Positions 10,271 through 20,846 of a stretch of DNA of 64,000 nucleotides are shown one piece after another. Both the position numbers and the translations under genes were made by a program. Every line of letters starts with the position of its first letter. Within the stretch, counting starts at the first letter, position 1. Source of the stretch: Hesseltinella vesiculosa. Its lineage: Eukaryota > Mucoromycota > Mucoromycetes > Mucorales > Cunninghamellaceae. The notes under the pieces are model-generated. The model did no database searches. It saw only the letters and a program-made list of their open reading frames with translations, and had not been told where the DNA came from. The DNA is taken from NCBI GenBank assembly GCA_002104935.1, contig MCGT01000021.1:186001-250000 (forward strand), written 5' to 3'.

Positions 10271-12224
10271 TCAGTTGTTCAAAGGCTGATTATGCAACCA
10301 GCGTTCAATCATATCCAAGGCATTGGCAGGTTGGTCAAAAGGCACCTGTTAAACACAAAAACAAAAAAAATCGGTTAGGGACTTTGGGGGGGGGGAAGAT
10401 GCTTTTTTACCATGTGGCCAGCATCGAAGACTTTGACAAATGACAGGTTTTTAAACGTGCGCACTTCACCAGCTTGCTCGCCCGTCTTCTTGTTGACCCA
10501 GGCTTCGTCCTTGGCTGCATTGTAACCTTCTTGACCTGGCCAATCCATCTTCAAACTCCAAGCTTTGTTGCCCATCCTACACCCCCCCAAAAACGAAGTT
10601 GGCGCTGATGTTACACACTGCTTTTGCCAAAAACATCAATTTTTTCCTTACCAGTTGCAAATCCAATCCTTGTCACCAATATAGAGCATGACGCGGATAC
10701 CTTCGTTCAGAGTTTTGGCCACAGCAGGGACAAAGTTCTTTGCGTTATCACCATCCAGAGCAAAACGGTAGCCCACCGAGTCACTGCAGCCAGAGTAGTT
10801 GCCAGAAGCAGCATCCACACCCAAATTGGCACGAACCTCAGGCAGGTTGGAGTAGGTGTCAATGGCTTCAATCACATTGTAACACAAGCCACCATCACCT
10901 TCGCATTTGCGTCTAATATCATAAGGGTTCAGCTTTGTCTTGGCAAATGCATCACCTCCTACGTTAAAAGGAAGCGTTTAGACCTATCGTACTCCAAAAA
11001 ATGGGGGGGGGGAGTTACCTTGGTATTTTTCACAGTAGAGCGAAGCAGGAGCACAGGTCAAGGCAGTGGGGAAATTGTAGCAAGCCTTCATTAACAATTG
11101 ACAACGAGGATAGGTCTTTTCGAATTGGTCACAAGTGTCTTGGTCAAAAAAGGGTTGATCTAAAATATAGATGGTCAGTGGGGTCAAATGAGAAAAAGCG
11201 ACGGCATACAAGGGCTATCGTTTTCAGCACAACCATAGTCCTTGTATTGCTTGAATTGGGTCAATGGGTCGGTCCAACCGTTGCCAATGGCCATGGATTG
11301 AAAGGGGATGCGGAAACGGCCTTGTTCCTCGGCAAATTTGTTCTTGTTGATAATTTCTTCAGCAATGGCAGGCAAGTAGTGGCCACCATAGCTTTCACCA
11401 GAGATATGGAAGCCATGTTGCGCATATTGTGGGAATTCTTCGAAAAAGATGCGCAAAAAGGCATAGACGTTTTCCGCCGATTGCACGGTGCTTCTGACCT
11501 TGGACTTGCCATAACTGTAACCAACATTCACAGGCTAGAAAAAAAAAAAAAAAAAGCTCAGTTCACGCATCTTCTTTTTTTTTTTCATGGGACTTGCCTG
11601 ATCCAAAAAGATAACATTTGCCACCGAGTTCCAGCTATATTCATTGTACGTGGTGGTGTTTCCGTCTTCATTTACCAAACAAGGACTAGGTGATAAAATC
11701 AAGCGTAAGCTTGTTGGTTTTTTTCGGGTGTCTCTTCTCTTCTTTACCCTAACTCCATGAGGTTACCAAGTACACTGGCACAGCCAGGACCCTATCAAAC
11801 AAGTGAGCTACTGTGATGCTTTTGTGGAGGGGGGGGGGTTGTTCTTACGCCGTTCAACCAAAGGACAGTTGGTGACGTTTCAGGAGCCTTACGTGACTCG
11901 AAAAATTGGAAAAAGAAGTGGTCGTCACGTTCCAAGTTATCAATATAACCAGAATACTAGCGAAAGCAAAATAAAATGTGACAATGGATCGTAGATAAAT
12001 TTTAACTTTTTGCTTTTTACCTGGACACCAGGTTCACAAGACGTGGGCTTCTTCAAACGGACTTGGTACTCTCCACCAACGGCATTGTTGGTCAGCACGG
12101 AAAAGTCATTGCCTGACACCAATTGGTCATGTGCATGGAGAACATGCTGTTTCCAGTCTTGTCCTTGGACTAACATGGCAGCGCAGCCAAGCACACCGAT
12201 GAGCGAGAGTTTGGCGATGAACAT
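10271..12224 (-). CDS. Secreted/vacuolar serine carboxypeptidase (S10 family)
   Basis: Removes C-terminal residues from peptides, probably in the vacuole or secreted. Nine exons in phase: 12224-12021, 11956-11849, 11791-11748, 11685-11598, 11534-11210, 11159-11019, 10958-10652, 10576-10411, 10345-10271; about 485 residues. A signal peptide ([21 protein letters not shown]) is followed by GYIDN and FFFQFFESR. The catalytic triad is Ser196 in [14 protein letters not shown], Asp401 in [11 protein letters not shown] and His460 in DAGHMVPFDQP. Usual length for carboxypeptidase Y-type enzymes. The oxyanion-loop motif reads GGPGCAS rather than the usual GGPGCSS. Intron 4 (after 11598) has a GC donor (CAG|GCAAGT). 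Divergent from the PPR gene. Confidence 0.93.
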
Positions 12225-12757
12225 AATATGGTTGAAGAAAAAAAAAAAAAAGAGAGAAGATTGAGGCGACGAGGAAAGGCGGAAAAAAAAGGTGGTTCCT
12301 TTTCGAACTGCGCACCAAACGGCCCAATAGTGTCTCAATTGTTTATCCATCCTGGTACTAACCGAACCATTTTTTTACCTGCAAAAGCATTCAAACATTT
12401 GAAGGACAGACGAACCCCATAAGGCTGATCCTTCTAAAAAAAACATGTGCAAATGGTTCTGGTATCGACAGGGTTTTGTGTGAGTCGTGGTTGGTGCTGA
12501 GGAGGAAAGGAAGAAGGTGGCATCAATGTCTGGCAGCCTTGATAGAATAAAAAATAAGAGAAAACTGCCTGCAGGTCGCTGGTTGTGCTGCCTCTAGCAC
12601 AGCGATAATTTAGTATGTTTAGTATCACAGTGCCTCTCTGACTGGTTGCGCTATTTTCGCATGCCATTGGCCACCTTGGCATGGGCGGTGGCTTTGATCA
12701 CACCCCTCATTTTTTTTTTATTTACACCTCTTTTCTTCCTTCTTATTCCTGACAAGC
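12225..12757. other. Divergent promoter region
   Basis: Lies between the starts of the carboxypeptidase gene (-) and the PPR gene (+). It contains an A-run (12238-12252) just upstream of the carboxypeptidase start and a T-rich tract before the PPR start. No further gene was recognised. Confidence 0.5.
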
Positions 12758-14032
12758 ATGCAATCAATTATTCGACGCTCAACAACTTGCTTAAAACAGC
12801 AACAACAAACGCCATCGTATCGTTGCTTGCGCCAGGCTCACACACAACGCTCCGTAGTGATTCCCCACCGCCTCCATCGCAACAAACATGTGCCCAACAA
12901 GTTGCTGCAAGCCATCCGCAAAGGTGAACAACAAGCTGTGTGGACACAATATCTTGCTTTGCATGACAACCAACAAATGGCCACTCTGTCTGCTGAATAC
13001 CATTCCATGGTGCTTCGTGCTCTCGGTTTACAAAATCTGTATGCCTATGGTCCCGAAGAGATGAGTGCCATCAAGGAACGACTCATGCTTATTTGGAACC
13101 AAATGAAGCGCTACAACCATGCTCCTGACATCCGTGATTACAACCATCTGCTGGGATTTGCCGGCCGGGCAAGTGACTGGCAACTGTGCCAGCAAGTCTG
13201 GTTCGAGCTCGACGAAGCGTCCTCCAACACCAGCTTGTTCGGTCTGTCACCCAACGTCTACAGCTATAATGCCTACATGCAAGCGGCCATCCAGTGTAAA
13301 CAAGCTCCTCGTGCCGTTAACATGTTCAACACGATGCTCTCCAACGACGTCCAGCCCAACAGCTTTTCGTACAACACCCTGATGGAAGCCTATGGCCATA
13401 TGGGCGATTTGCAAGAAGTCGATGGTCTCTTTGGCCGTCACTTTTCCTCTGCTGTCAGTGACAAGCCTACGACTGGACGCCTGTCATCTTTACTGCATCC
13501 TCAACGCGACGCTTCCACTGCTCTTGGTCGTCAAGTCGCCACCCTGTCCCGATACACAACGTCTCAGCCCAGCACCCAGCTGGCACCCTCGGTCGACACG
13601 TTCTTGGCCATGATCGATGCTCATGGCCGCCAAGGCAAACTGGAGCGTATGCACGAAATTTACCAGGACCTGATGCCTGAATACAACATTAAGCCTACAC
13701 TAGCCATCTTCAACGGTATGATCCGATGGTACTGCGACAAGAGCGAAATCGAAACGGCACGCCAGCTGTTCTTCGAGATGGAACGTCAAGGTGTCCAGCC
13801 CAACGTCGTCACCTTCAACTACATCTTCCGCCACGAAGCTCTGAAACGCAACCGTCCTGGGGTCGCCGAGCGTCTTGTCGATTTAATGCACAACGTCTAC
13901 AACCAACCTCCTTTACAATCCATGTACCGCCATCTCATCAAAATCCACAACCGCCACAACCGTGACCATGAAGTTGATCGGTTGGTTCGCTCCTATGAAC
14001 AATCCATGGCCTCCCACAGTGACAAGCATTAG
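12758..14032 (+). CDS. Pentatricopeptide-repeat protein, probably mitochondrial
   Basis: Intronless, about 424 residues. PPR proteins bind RNA and act mainly in mitochondrial RNA processing or translation in fungi. The N-terminus (MQSIIRRSTTCLKQQQQTP) is Arg/Ser/Gln-rich without acidic residues, like a mitochondrial presequence. PPR units with the usual helix-turn-helix signature are visible: PNVYSYNAYMQAAIQC...AVNMFNTMLSNDVQ, PNSFSYNTLMEAYGHMGDL, VDTFLAMIDAHGRQGKL, KPTLAIFNGMIRWYCDKSEI and QPNVVTFNYIFRHEALK. A Ser/Thr-rich linker (about residues 230-270) breaks the array. The target RNA cannot be inferred. Convergent with the GATA gene. Confidence 0.88.
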   Translation: MQSIIRRSTTCLKQQQQTPSYRCLRQAHTQRSVVIPHRLHRNKHVPNKLLQAIRKGEQQAVWTQYLALHDNQQMATLSAEYHSMVLRALGLQNLYAYGPEEMSAIKERLMLIWNQMKRYNHAPDIRDYNHLLGFAGRASDWQLCQQVWFELDEASSNTSLFGLSPNVYSYNAYMQAAIQCKQAPRAVNMFNTMLSNDVQPNSFSYNTLMEAYGHMGDLQEVDGLFGRHFSSAVSDKPTTGRLSSLLHPQRDASTALGRQVATLSRYTTSQPSTQLAPSVDTFLAMIDAHGRQGKLERMHEIYQDLMPEYNIKPTLAIFNGMIRWYCDKSEIETARQLFFEMERQGVQPNVVTFNYIFRHEALKRNRPGVAERLVDLMHNVYNQPPLQSMYRHLIKIHNRHNRDHEVDRLVRSYEQSMASHSDKH

Positions 14033-14321
14033 ATCGAAGTTAGACACCCCTCTTCCCATATAGCCATTTGATTCCCCTCTCTCTGTCCTCTTCTCCTTTT
14101 CATTTTATTTATTTGTATTATCATTGCCTCTCACCCATCTTCTCTGTACACATTTTGATTTCTTTCTTTTTTTTTTTTTTAAAAAAAAAAAAGCAATAAA
14201 AGAAACGTCATTCCTTTTGCCCGGTTGTATTAAGATTCTTATCTGAAGAGATAAACTCTAAAAAATGCGTTATCAATTGGACACTGAGGGTTTGTTTGTT
14301 TATTTTTTAAAAAAAAAAGTT

Positions 14322-15266
14322 TCAGGGGGGATCAGAGGTGGATGGATATGTCCATCGGGCTCGGTTGAATGAGTCACGATGGGGAGGGCGAGTGGAAGCA
14401 GAAGCAGCGTCGCCAGCAGCAGCAGCACCAAGCATCAGGATGGAAGCCAGGACAGGACCAATGGGTGATGATGAGGAATATTGCTGGAGGGTATGATGGA
14501 GCCTCTCTTGTTGTTGGTGCGAAAGGGGTGAGGCAGAGGAGGGCTGGTGCGAGGAAGACAATGAGGCAGAAACGGATGGGTTGAGCTGGGTCAACAAGGT
14601 ATCGATTTGGCGGATTTCGGACACCAAGGCATCGCGCTTGGACTCCAGAGCTTGCCTCAGTTTGCCGGATTCCAAAAGCTCTTTGACAGACGCATTGAAT
14701 GGTTTTGGCTGGTGGGGTGAATGGAAAGCACTGGAGGGCAAGGGCGAAGCAGTGGATGGTTGAGATGGAGTTGGTGCTGAGGTATTGATTGTCTCCATCA
14801 AAGTGCGAAGAGCAGGGAGGCAGCTTGTCGTTGACTGGTCATCTGGACTCGACGTAGGAATGGTCATGTCATGGTAAGTGGATGGAGGAGTGCTGTACAG
14901 GGCGCTAGAGGCTGTCTGACGAGTAGAATCAAAGGGTGGAATGTCGGCAGTAGGGTAATGAGTAAAGGCGGAAGACGGGAGGGCTGGTGGAGGAACCGCT
15001 GGGATGTAAGTTGCTGAAGAAGAGGAAGGAGTGAGGTGATGGCCGTGCATCATGCTGTATCGTTTACGACGCTTGATGATGGATCGTTTCATGCTGATAG
15101 GCCGGTGGACTTGGTGAAGTTTGAAATAGAGTCCACAAGCATTACAAATCGTGTTTCCATTTTCGTCTCGGCGCCACAAGGGTGTGGTGTCCGTATGGCA
15201 ATTGAAGCACACGGCTGGTGAGGATGTGGCAGAAGCGTCAGGATCATGGTTGGGTGTACGTTGCAT
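14322..15266 (-). CDS. GATA-type zinc-finger transcription factor
   Basis: About 314 residues from the ATG at 15266, in one exon. One GATA finger near the N-terminus: C20 and C23, a 17-residue loop containing [12 protein letters not shown], then C41 and C44 (CX2CX17CX2C), followed by a basic tail ([11 protein letters not shown]). The loop length and LWRRDENGN sequence match fungal nitrogen or development regulators (AreA/NsdD type). The middle is Ser/Thr/Pro-rich. A helical segment at about residues 200-240 ([20 protein letters not shown]) could be a coiled coil for dimerisation. The frame is open to 15341, but that extension is hydrophobic and probably 5' UTR. The regulated genes cannot be told from sequence. 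Confidence 0.88.
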   Translation of the reverse strand: MQRTPNHDPDASATSSPAVCFNCHTDTTPLWRRDENGNTICNACGLYFKLHQVHRPISMKRSIIKRRKRYSMMHGHHLTPSSSSATYIPAVPPPALPSSAFTHYPTADIPPFDSTRQTASSALYSTPPSTYHDMTIPTSSPDDQSTTSCLPALRTLMETINTSAPTPSQPSTASPLPSSAFHSPHQPKPFNASVKELLESGKLRQALESKRDALVSEIRQIDTLLTQLNPSVSASLSSSHQPSSASPLSHQQQERLHHTLQQYSSSSPIGPVLASILMLGAAAAGDAASASTRPPHRDSFNRARWTYPSTSDPP

Positions 15267-16084
15267 CCTCTGTTCAGCACGGCGTTCAAAAAGAAATAGC
15301 GGAAAGGAAGCGAAAAGAAGAAAAAAAAGCCGAAATGTCAAAGATCAAAAGAGGGACACAAATAAAAAAAACCAGGGCGACCACTCTTATCAAAAATTGA
15401 TGAAATGATATCAGCGGTGTTTAAAACCAAGAGGCATTTCTGAAGTCGTGTGCAAAGGGCGGTAGTGCTTTGTTCTTGGCACATTGTGTGTTTCAATGCA
15501 TCACTATTCACTCTGATTTTTGCAGTAGGTATCGAGTGAGGGAGGTTGAGTTCCAAACAAGATATCAAAGCCAAAAATGCCTGGCCCCTGTTGCAGAAAA
15601 TCGAGATCATCCACCTCACCCTTCCCAGGCTGGCGAGGCAAGAGAATGCATGCTTTCTTGACGAAAAAAATTCGTTTGTTCAGTTTGAGACGTCTGTGTT
15701 GCAAAAAAGAGAATTCGGGACAGGAGCAGCAGTTCAGTAAAATGGCTTGCGGAGGAAAAACCTGGCGCTCGCGGAAGACGTCCAAGTCTGCCACTGCCTC
15801 ACTGTATATCAAAGCAATCAAGAGGACAACAATGTCATTAGAGATAAAGATGGAAACAAGATCAATCAATGTAGAAGAAAATGGAAAGAAAAGAGTGACA
15901 AAAAAAAAGTGTGCCTTTTTGCGTGAAAAGGAACCAATCAAAATCAAGAAAAGGACAGCCGTAGATGAGGGAAAAACAGGCACCTGGTTTAAGCCGTGTG
16001 GACCGATGGCCATCCCAGAATCTGCAGTAAAATATAAAGTAGCAGTCATCGACAGAGTCATATCTCATGTTTTTACACTGGTAT
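15267..16084. other. Intergenic, no supported gene
   Basis: Upstream of the GATA gene. A 185-residue minus-strand frame (15504-16061) is rich in Phe, Ile and Lys with no domain, consistent with chance in AT-biased DNA. The right part runs into repeat copy B. Confidence 0.4.
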
Positions 16085-16445
16085 GCAAAATTCTGGGGTG
16101 AATCTATGCAAACCAATGTTCTGTGATTTTTGATCAGATCGCCTGGCGGTCCCCTGGCGAAAATGGCCGATTTTTCACTTTTTTAGGCTGGGGCATCGGA
16201 GGTGTCAAAACGATACTGATCAAAAGTTGGCTGGGTGACCTTTTCCAATCGCCCTAGCTTTGTCAACATAATCATGATTCATGCGTTTGCGCACCTCTAC
16301 AAAATTTCACATCTCTCCGATCACTCAAAGGTGTTGTGTAGCATATGCTTTTTTTTTTTTTTTTAAATGAAAATGAAAGATATGATATGGCGGAATTCAG
16401 CCTCCGCACAGTGCACAAGACAATTGGTTTCCTGCGACTGTGGCA
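16085..16445 (+). repeat. Dispersed long-TIR family, solo copy B
   Basis: Contains the family blocks in order: TGATTTTTGATCAGATCG, AAAATGGCCGATTTTTCA, CTGATCAAAAGTTGGCTGGG, a CGATCTGATC-like block, a 16-T run, and GCCTCCGCACAGTGC. The outer flank (CAAAATTCTGGGGTGAAT) also matches the other copies. No partner in inverted orientation is found before 24.9 kb, so this is a solo end. It lies 97 bp downstream of the kinase gene's stop codon. Confidence 0.82.
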
Positions 16446-16541
16446 GACTTTGCCGTTTTACCTTCACCAGGGCAGACATCATAACGCATAACTAACTATT
16501 TTTTATTTTAATAAAAAAAAAATAATATGCTGAAAGGAGAA

Positions 16542-17810
16542 TTATGTTTCAACTTGATTTGTCTTGTGTAGCATGGATTCCAATCGCATCCTGACCTGCA
16601 CAAGTAAGAAAAGGGCGTGGGTCAGCAGGTTGCTCTTTTTTACTGGTTTTTATTTGTTTTACCTCTGAACTAGTTGGTCGTTGGGCAGCGTTGACTGTGA
16701 TCATCCAAGAGACCAGCTCTTTGAAGGAGTCTGAATAGGAAGGCATAGGTGGAAAGAGGAATTTGCCATTGAGGACAGCCAGGGACAGTGAGCCACCACC
16801 CTGTCGATCAAGCATATATTCAAAAGGTGAAGCGCCATAGGCCATGGCAAACATGGTGCAGCCGAGTGACCAGACGTCCACCTTTGCGTCTAGCGTCGAG
16901 GTTTCCTGAACGTGCATCAGCTCTGGACTTCGGTAGGGCATGGATGAATGTTCCTCAGCGCGGTCCTGACGCTGCGTAGCTTCCTGCTTGCTAGAGATTG
17001 AAAGAATGGCGGGCGCAGCAGAACCAAAATCCATCAGCAATGGTTTACCATTGTCAGCGATGACAATGTTCCTAAGGAACAGTGGGTGGTCAAAAAGAGA
17101 GAGCGAGAGATGGGTTCCTATTGGATTTACCCTGGTTTGATGTCATTATGTGCCCATGGGACGGGTTGATTTTGGTCGGGAGGGTGATAATTGTGCATGG
17201 TTTCCAGTGCTCGACTGATGTCCAGAATCAACCGGAGGATCTGGCGTTCCTTGAAATGTTGATCATTCATGTGGTAGGCTTCCAATAGATCCTGTAGGGT
17301 GCCACGCTAGAAAGAAAAACGCGTCAGCGCTATCGTGTCCTTGTTCGACTTGACTGTACTTCATAGTAGGGCATGGCTAACCAGACAAGTTTGCCACCTT
17401 TTGCATCATCCGTGATCGCTGCATGCTATAAAATAGGATATGATGAAGGTGGTCATTCCTTTCTTCACTTTACCTCGAGGGGCACAATGTGGTCATGGAC
17501 AAATAAGCGCAGAGCATAAATTTCTTGTTTGGCAATGATGAACTGTTCCTTCATTTTACATTGCATTTCCTTGACAGCATATAACTGATGGTCAGTATCC
17601 TCTGCCAGATAAACGTGAGAAAAGCCTCTGTCAATGGTTAGATGTAAGAGGGCGAAACAGAGCAAACCATCTGGCGAATTACCCTTGGCCAAGCAGCTCT
17701 TTACAATACAGCTGTTTGTCTTCAAACTGGAAGATCTTGCTGGTGGGCTTGATATATTGATCCAGGGCCGAATGAACGGACTCTTTAAAAGATGAGAAAA
17801 AGGATGCCAT
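16542..17810 (-). CDS. STK16/ENV7-like serine/threonine protein kinase
   Basis: Six exons in phase: 17810-17683, 17627-17474, 17425-17360, 17306-17131, 17071-16663, 16595-16542; about 328 residues. The glycine loop is GQGGFSHVYL (41-50), the ATP-binding Lys is K62 in YAVKEM, the catalytic loop is HNDIKPGN (H169-D171) and the metal-binding motif is DFG (189-191). The activation segment ends in MPYRSPEL, as in the NAK/STK16 branch, and VDVWSLGCTMFAM follows. STK16-family kinases are lipid-anchored and act at Golgi/vacuole membranes; yeast Env7 controls vacuole fusion. No acylation Gly at position 2; a Cys in YCKELL is a possible palmitoyl site (inference). A 30-A run lies 39 bp upstream of the start. 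Confidence 0.9.
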
Positions 17811-17848
17811 CGTTGATTGGGAGGTTGTGAGAAGGGCACGCGCCGTAG

Positions 17849-17878
<30 letters not shown>
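17849..17878 (+). repeat. A30 homopolymer
   Basis: Thirty consecutive A bases between the kinase start codon and the 3' end of the VC0807-like gene; the longest A-run in the window. Confidence 0.9.
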
Positions 17879-17879
<1 letters not shown>

Positions 17880-17945
17880 CGGAAAGATGGAAAAAAGTAA
17901 CTTTATTTTCTATACAGCCATCATTTGACAAGGTGGGGCTATTCA

Positions 17946-19092
17946 TCAAGACGGAGGGGCCAGTTCTTCAGCAGATTCGCCAACGGCTTCTTCAGGGTCT
18001 TTCAATAGAGGGTACTTTTCTTTGAACTCCTTGGAAGCGAGGTGGATTTTTCGATGGAGGAAGCCGGCAGCAACCATGGTGCCCGAGGTCATGCCGGCGG
18101 TAATGACAATCTGAAGTATACTGTTGACCATGACAATTTGATCGACACTCAAATTGGTGGCAAGGATAATGACGGCCTTGATAACAAAGTCAGCGGCCAT
18201 GATGAATGCCCACAGAGCGGTCAGGATATAGCAGAATCTACGGTAGAAAGGCAATTGTTCCCAGAGCCAGATGTGCATGGGCTGAGAATGATGTTCAACC
18301 TCTCCTGTGGTCTCGTCACGCGTCGACCATTCCATGGGAGGAGCCTCGGATGTCATTTGCACAGTGATCAGGTACACCAGTGGCTGCATCGTCAGCCATT
18401 TGGTTTTGATGGGGATCAGTGTTACAAAGAAAATCGCGCCAATCAGAATGTCCACTGCAGCTTCCCTGAATAAGGCAATGCGTACGTCCCCTGTAAAGTG
18501 ACACAATGAAATAAAGGTTGGTTAAGAATGCCTCTTTCTTTTTTTCTGGCTGTACCTGTGATCAACGTGAGCACACCTGAGCCGACGAACGCTACAATGA
18601 AGATGCATCCGATAATGTCGACTTTTCGATCTCGCCAAAATTTATAAATCACAAACAGAAGCGGAGGAATACCAGAAACCACCTGCGGGAAAAAAAGAAA
18701 GGTTATTAGAAACATGTGGTCAAGAGAGATGCTGTTTTTTGAAAGATTACAAGAGAAGTGACGTAGCCAATTTTGTCTTTGGTTGTGTAGTAAATAATTA
18801 ATGGCAGGCCCACGTCAAAAAAGAGAGTGACAGAAAGCACCTTGAACTGGCCCCAGAAAAACGACAGCATGGCGCGAATGTATTCTTTTCTTTCTAGTTT
18901 CTTTTTTTCATGTTCGGTCAGAGCAGTTGTCAATGATTCGTCCATGGTTTCATTCGTTTGTTCTTGTTTGTGTTCAAAGGTATCTTGTAAAGTGTCTTGT
19001 TGTGAAGAGTTGCTTGTGTGATGGGAATCGGTAGTTTTTTGTAAAGGAAGCATACTTGAAAAGGTATGATAAGTTTTTGATGGTGATGACAT
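17946..19092 (-). CDS. VC0807-like multi-pass membrane protein
   Basis: Three exons in phase: 19092-18751, 18682-18556, 18490-17946; about 337 residues. A hydrophilic N-terminal region (residues 1-75, Ser/Thr/Gln-rich with charged EHEKKKLERKEY) precedes about six hydrophobic segments. The first reads VTLFFDVGLPLIIYYTT, followed by VVSGIPPLLFVIYKFWRDRKVD, which resembles the VC0807-type integral membrane family shared by bacteria and fungi; its function is unknown. A TATATA element (19121-19127) lies only about 30 bp upstream of the first ATG, so translation may start at the internal Met at 19053 (residue 14). Family call is tentative; membrane topology is clear. Confidence 0.68.
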
Positions 19093-20030
19093 TTTTTTCT
19101 CCCCTTGGGGTTCTCCTTTTTATATATCCAAAGGAATATGCAAAGCGAATGATCTAGTAAGAGAAAGAGCAGCACAGCCAAGCAACCCGCCCACTTTTCG
19201 ACAGAAAAGTGATTGATCCGGCTACTAAATGACGAAAAAGGAAATGGCTTTTTTCTTGCTCTTCGAAACTGCGCAGCTTTTTGTTGTTGGTCCCTGGATC
19301 AGAAAATAACCAAAATCTTGGCATGAATGCAACAATGCGTCACTTTCCGTTTTCCAACACGTATCTTAACCCTATGATTTCTGTTTTTGCATCACAGGTG
19401 TCTTTGGTTTTTCTGCACATACACACACAGAAAAAAAAAAAAAATGAGGCGCTGCAGCTGCAGGTTAGGCGGGGTAATTTAAGTTGGCCACAAGCTGACC
19501 ACCTTTCGGAACAGACACACGTTTATTTACTTCTCATGCAGTCATTCTATGATTCGATAGGAGTATCATGTTCTGCCTGTAAATTTGATGGCCAACGTCC
19601 ATTTTTTTTTTTAAGCTGGGGCTCTCCGCTTAATTTTCGCTTTCCAACGTCCATTTTTCTTCTTCCACATTCCATTTCTGTTTGGCCATGCCAAAGTCAT
19701 TCTTTGCTTGACATCCCTTTTTTTTTCGACGATCATGTATTTCTGTGCCTTGTTGGGACTGCCAGCTACTTTGTTTATCATAAACGTCGATTTTGCCAGG
19801 TTTTCTTTTCTCAGCAAAGCGGCGGCGTCACAGCTATTTTGGCCCAACGTCCATTTTTCAACCGCCATCAGGAATGACTGACCTTTTTGAGTGCTGGAGC
19901 AAAATGAATCCCCGCCATTTACCTGGGCAGCTATCACCTTCATTTTTCAACGTTTATTGCACACATATCATTCGTAGTAGGGCGTTGCTGATTACCCGGT
20001 GCTGTGCATGCACCAGCAGGTCTCGAAGGA
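19093..20030. other. Intergenic with short direct repeats
   Basis: No gene supported. The 15-mer CCAACGTCCATTTTT occurs exactly at about 19592, 19643 and 19844, with a looser relative near 19940, each in T-rich surroundings. A C/A-rich patch (ACACACACAG then A-run) sits at 19420-19444. It may be the relic of a mobile element; the MULE is inserted at its right edge. Confidence 0.45.
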
Positions 20031-20587
20031 TGGCAAAACTTGACTTTGTCCGCAAAATAAGAAAATACAGAGCTAAAAAATGTAATGGGGGGTGCAGTGC
20101 CGTTGCGGGCTGCGATTGGCTGGCTATGTTGTTAAAGAATGTTTATTATAACATCAACATTTTTTCGCACTTTTTTTTTGTTTTTCCTCTCTTGTTTTCT
20201 TATTTTTTTTTATCTTTTTTTTCCAAGATGTACTGTATGACGATAATGGTGTGAATTCAATACTAGCCAGGCCTTCATTGGTAAGAAAACAGCCTTACTG
20301 TATAGAGAAAAACCATATTGTCGTCTTTTTATTCATACTTACCGATCACTGCAGTTTTATTCATACTTACCGATCACTGCAGTTTTATTTTAGTGAAATA
20401 AACCTAATGAACAACCATCTTTTTCGTTCAGGACAGCCCAATTATCACCAATGCCCTACTTTTTTAAGAGAATATGAAATGAAGAGGTGCTTTGCTTTTT
20501 GTACAAGTAAAAGTGCTGTTCCTGGTAAAAAAAAAAAAAAAAAAAAAAAAAAAGACGCGCTTATTCTTTTTGCTTTAAAATGACCAC
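20031..20587 (+). repeat. MULE left terminal inverted repeat
   Basis: Reverse complement of 23465-24022. It contains an internal direct repeat of TTTATTCATACTTACCGATC (about 20330 and 20358) and a long A-run near 20526-20553. The run length may differ slightly between the two ends. Confidence 0.93.
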
Positions 20588-20846
20588 CTGTCTTTCTAAT
20601 ACATGCACCTTTGCTTGAATATGGAGAACACAGAGATTACCTGACTCTTACTTCACGCTACAGTATAATTTATTAATTAATTAATTAATTAATAAAATCA
20701 CTGTAATCGAGATGGGTTTAATCAAGCACCTCTTTCTACGCTCCTTCTTCACACGATCTAATATAAAAATCATTGCGACCTCGGTAGTTTTAGTCATACA
20801 TTTCTTTTCTATTGAGCTACTTATTTACTTACTAAGTCATTTGAAG

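Noticed and set aside
12791..13613. Alternative frames within the PPR gene
   Set aside because: Shadows of the strong 424-residue PPR frame.
15504..16061. 185-codon minus-strand open frame, hydrophobic
   Set aside because: Phe/Ile/Lys-rich translation of AT-rich DNA, no family resemblance and no consistent helix pattern.
19117..19128. TATA box for the VC0807-like gene
   Set aside because: The TATATA string is real, but only about 30 bp from the first ATG; without a mapped transcription start it is noted in the gene entry and not called.
19281..19877. 198-codon plus-strand frame
   Set aside because: Phe/Ser-rich translation of T-runs with repeated 15-mers; no domain.
20251..20583. Open frame repeated at 23428-23802 on the other strand
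   Set aside because: It is the MULE terminal inverted repeat; the poly-Lys stretch is just the A-run. Not a gene.
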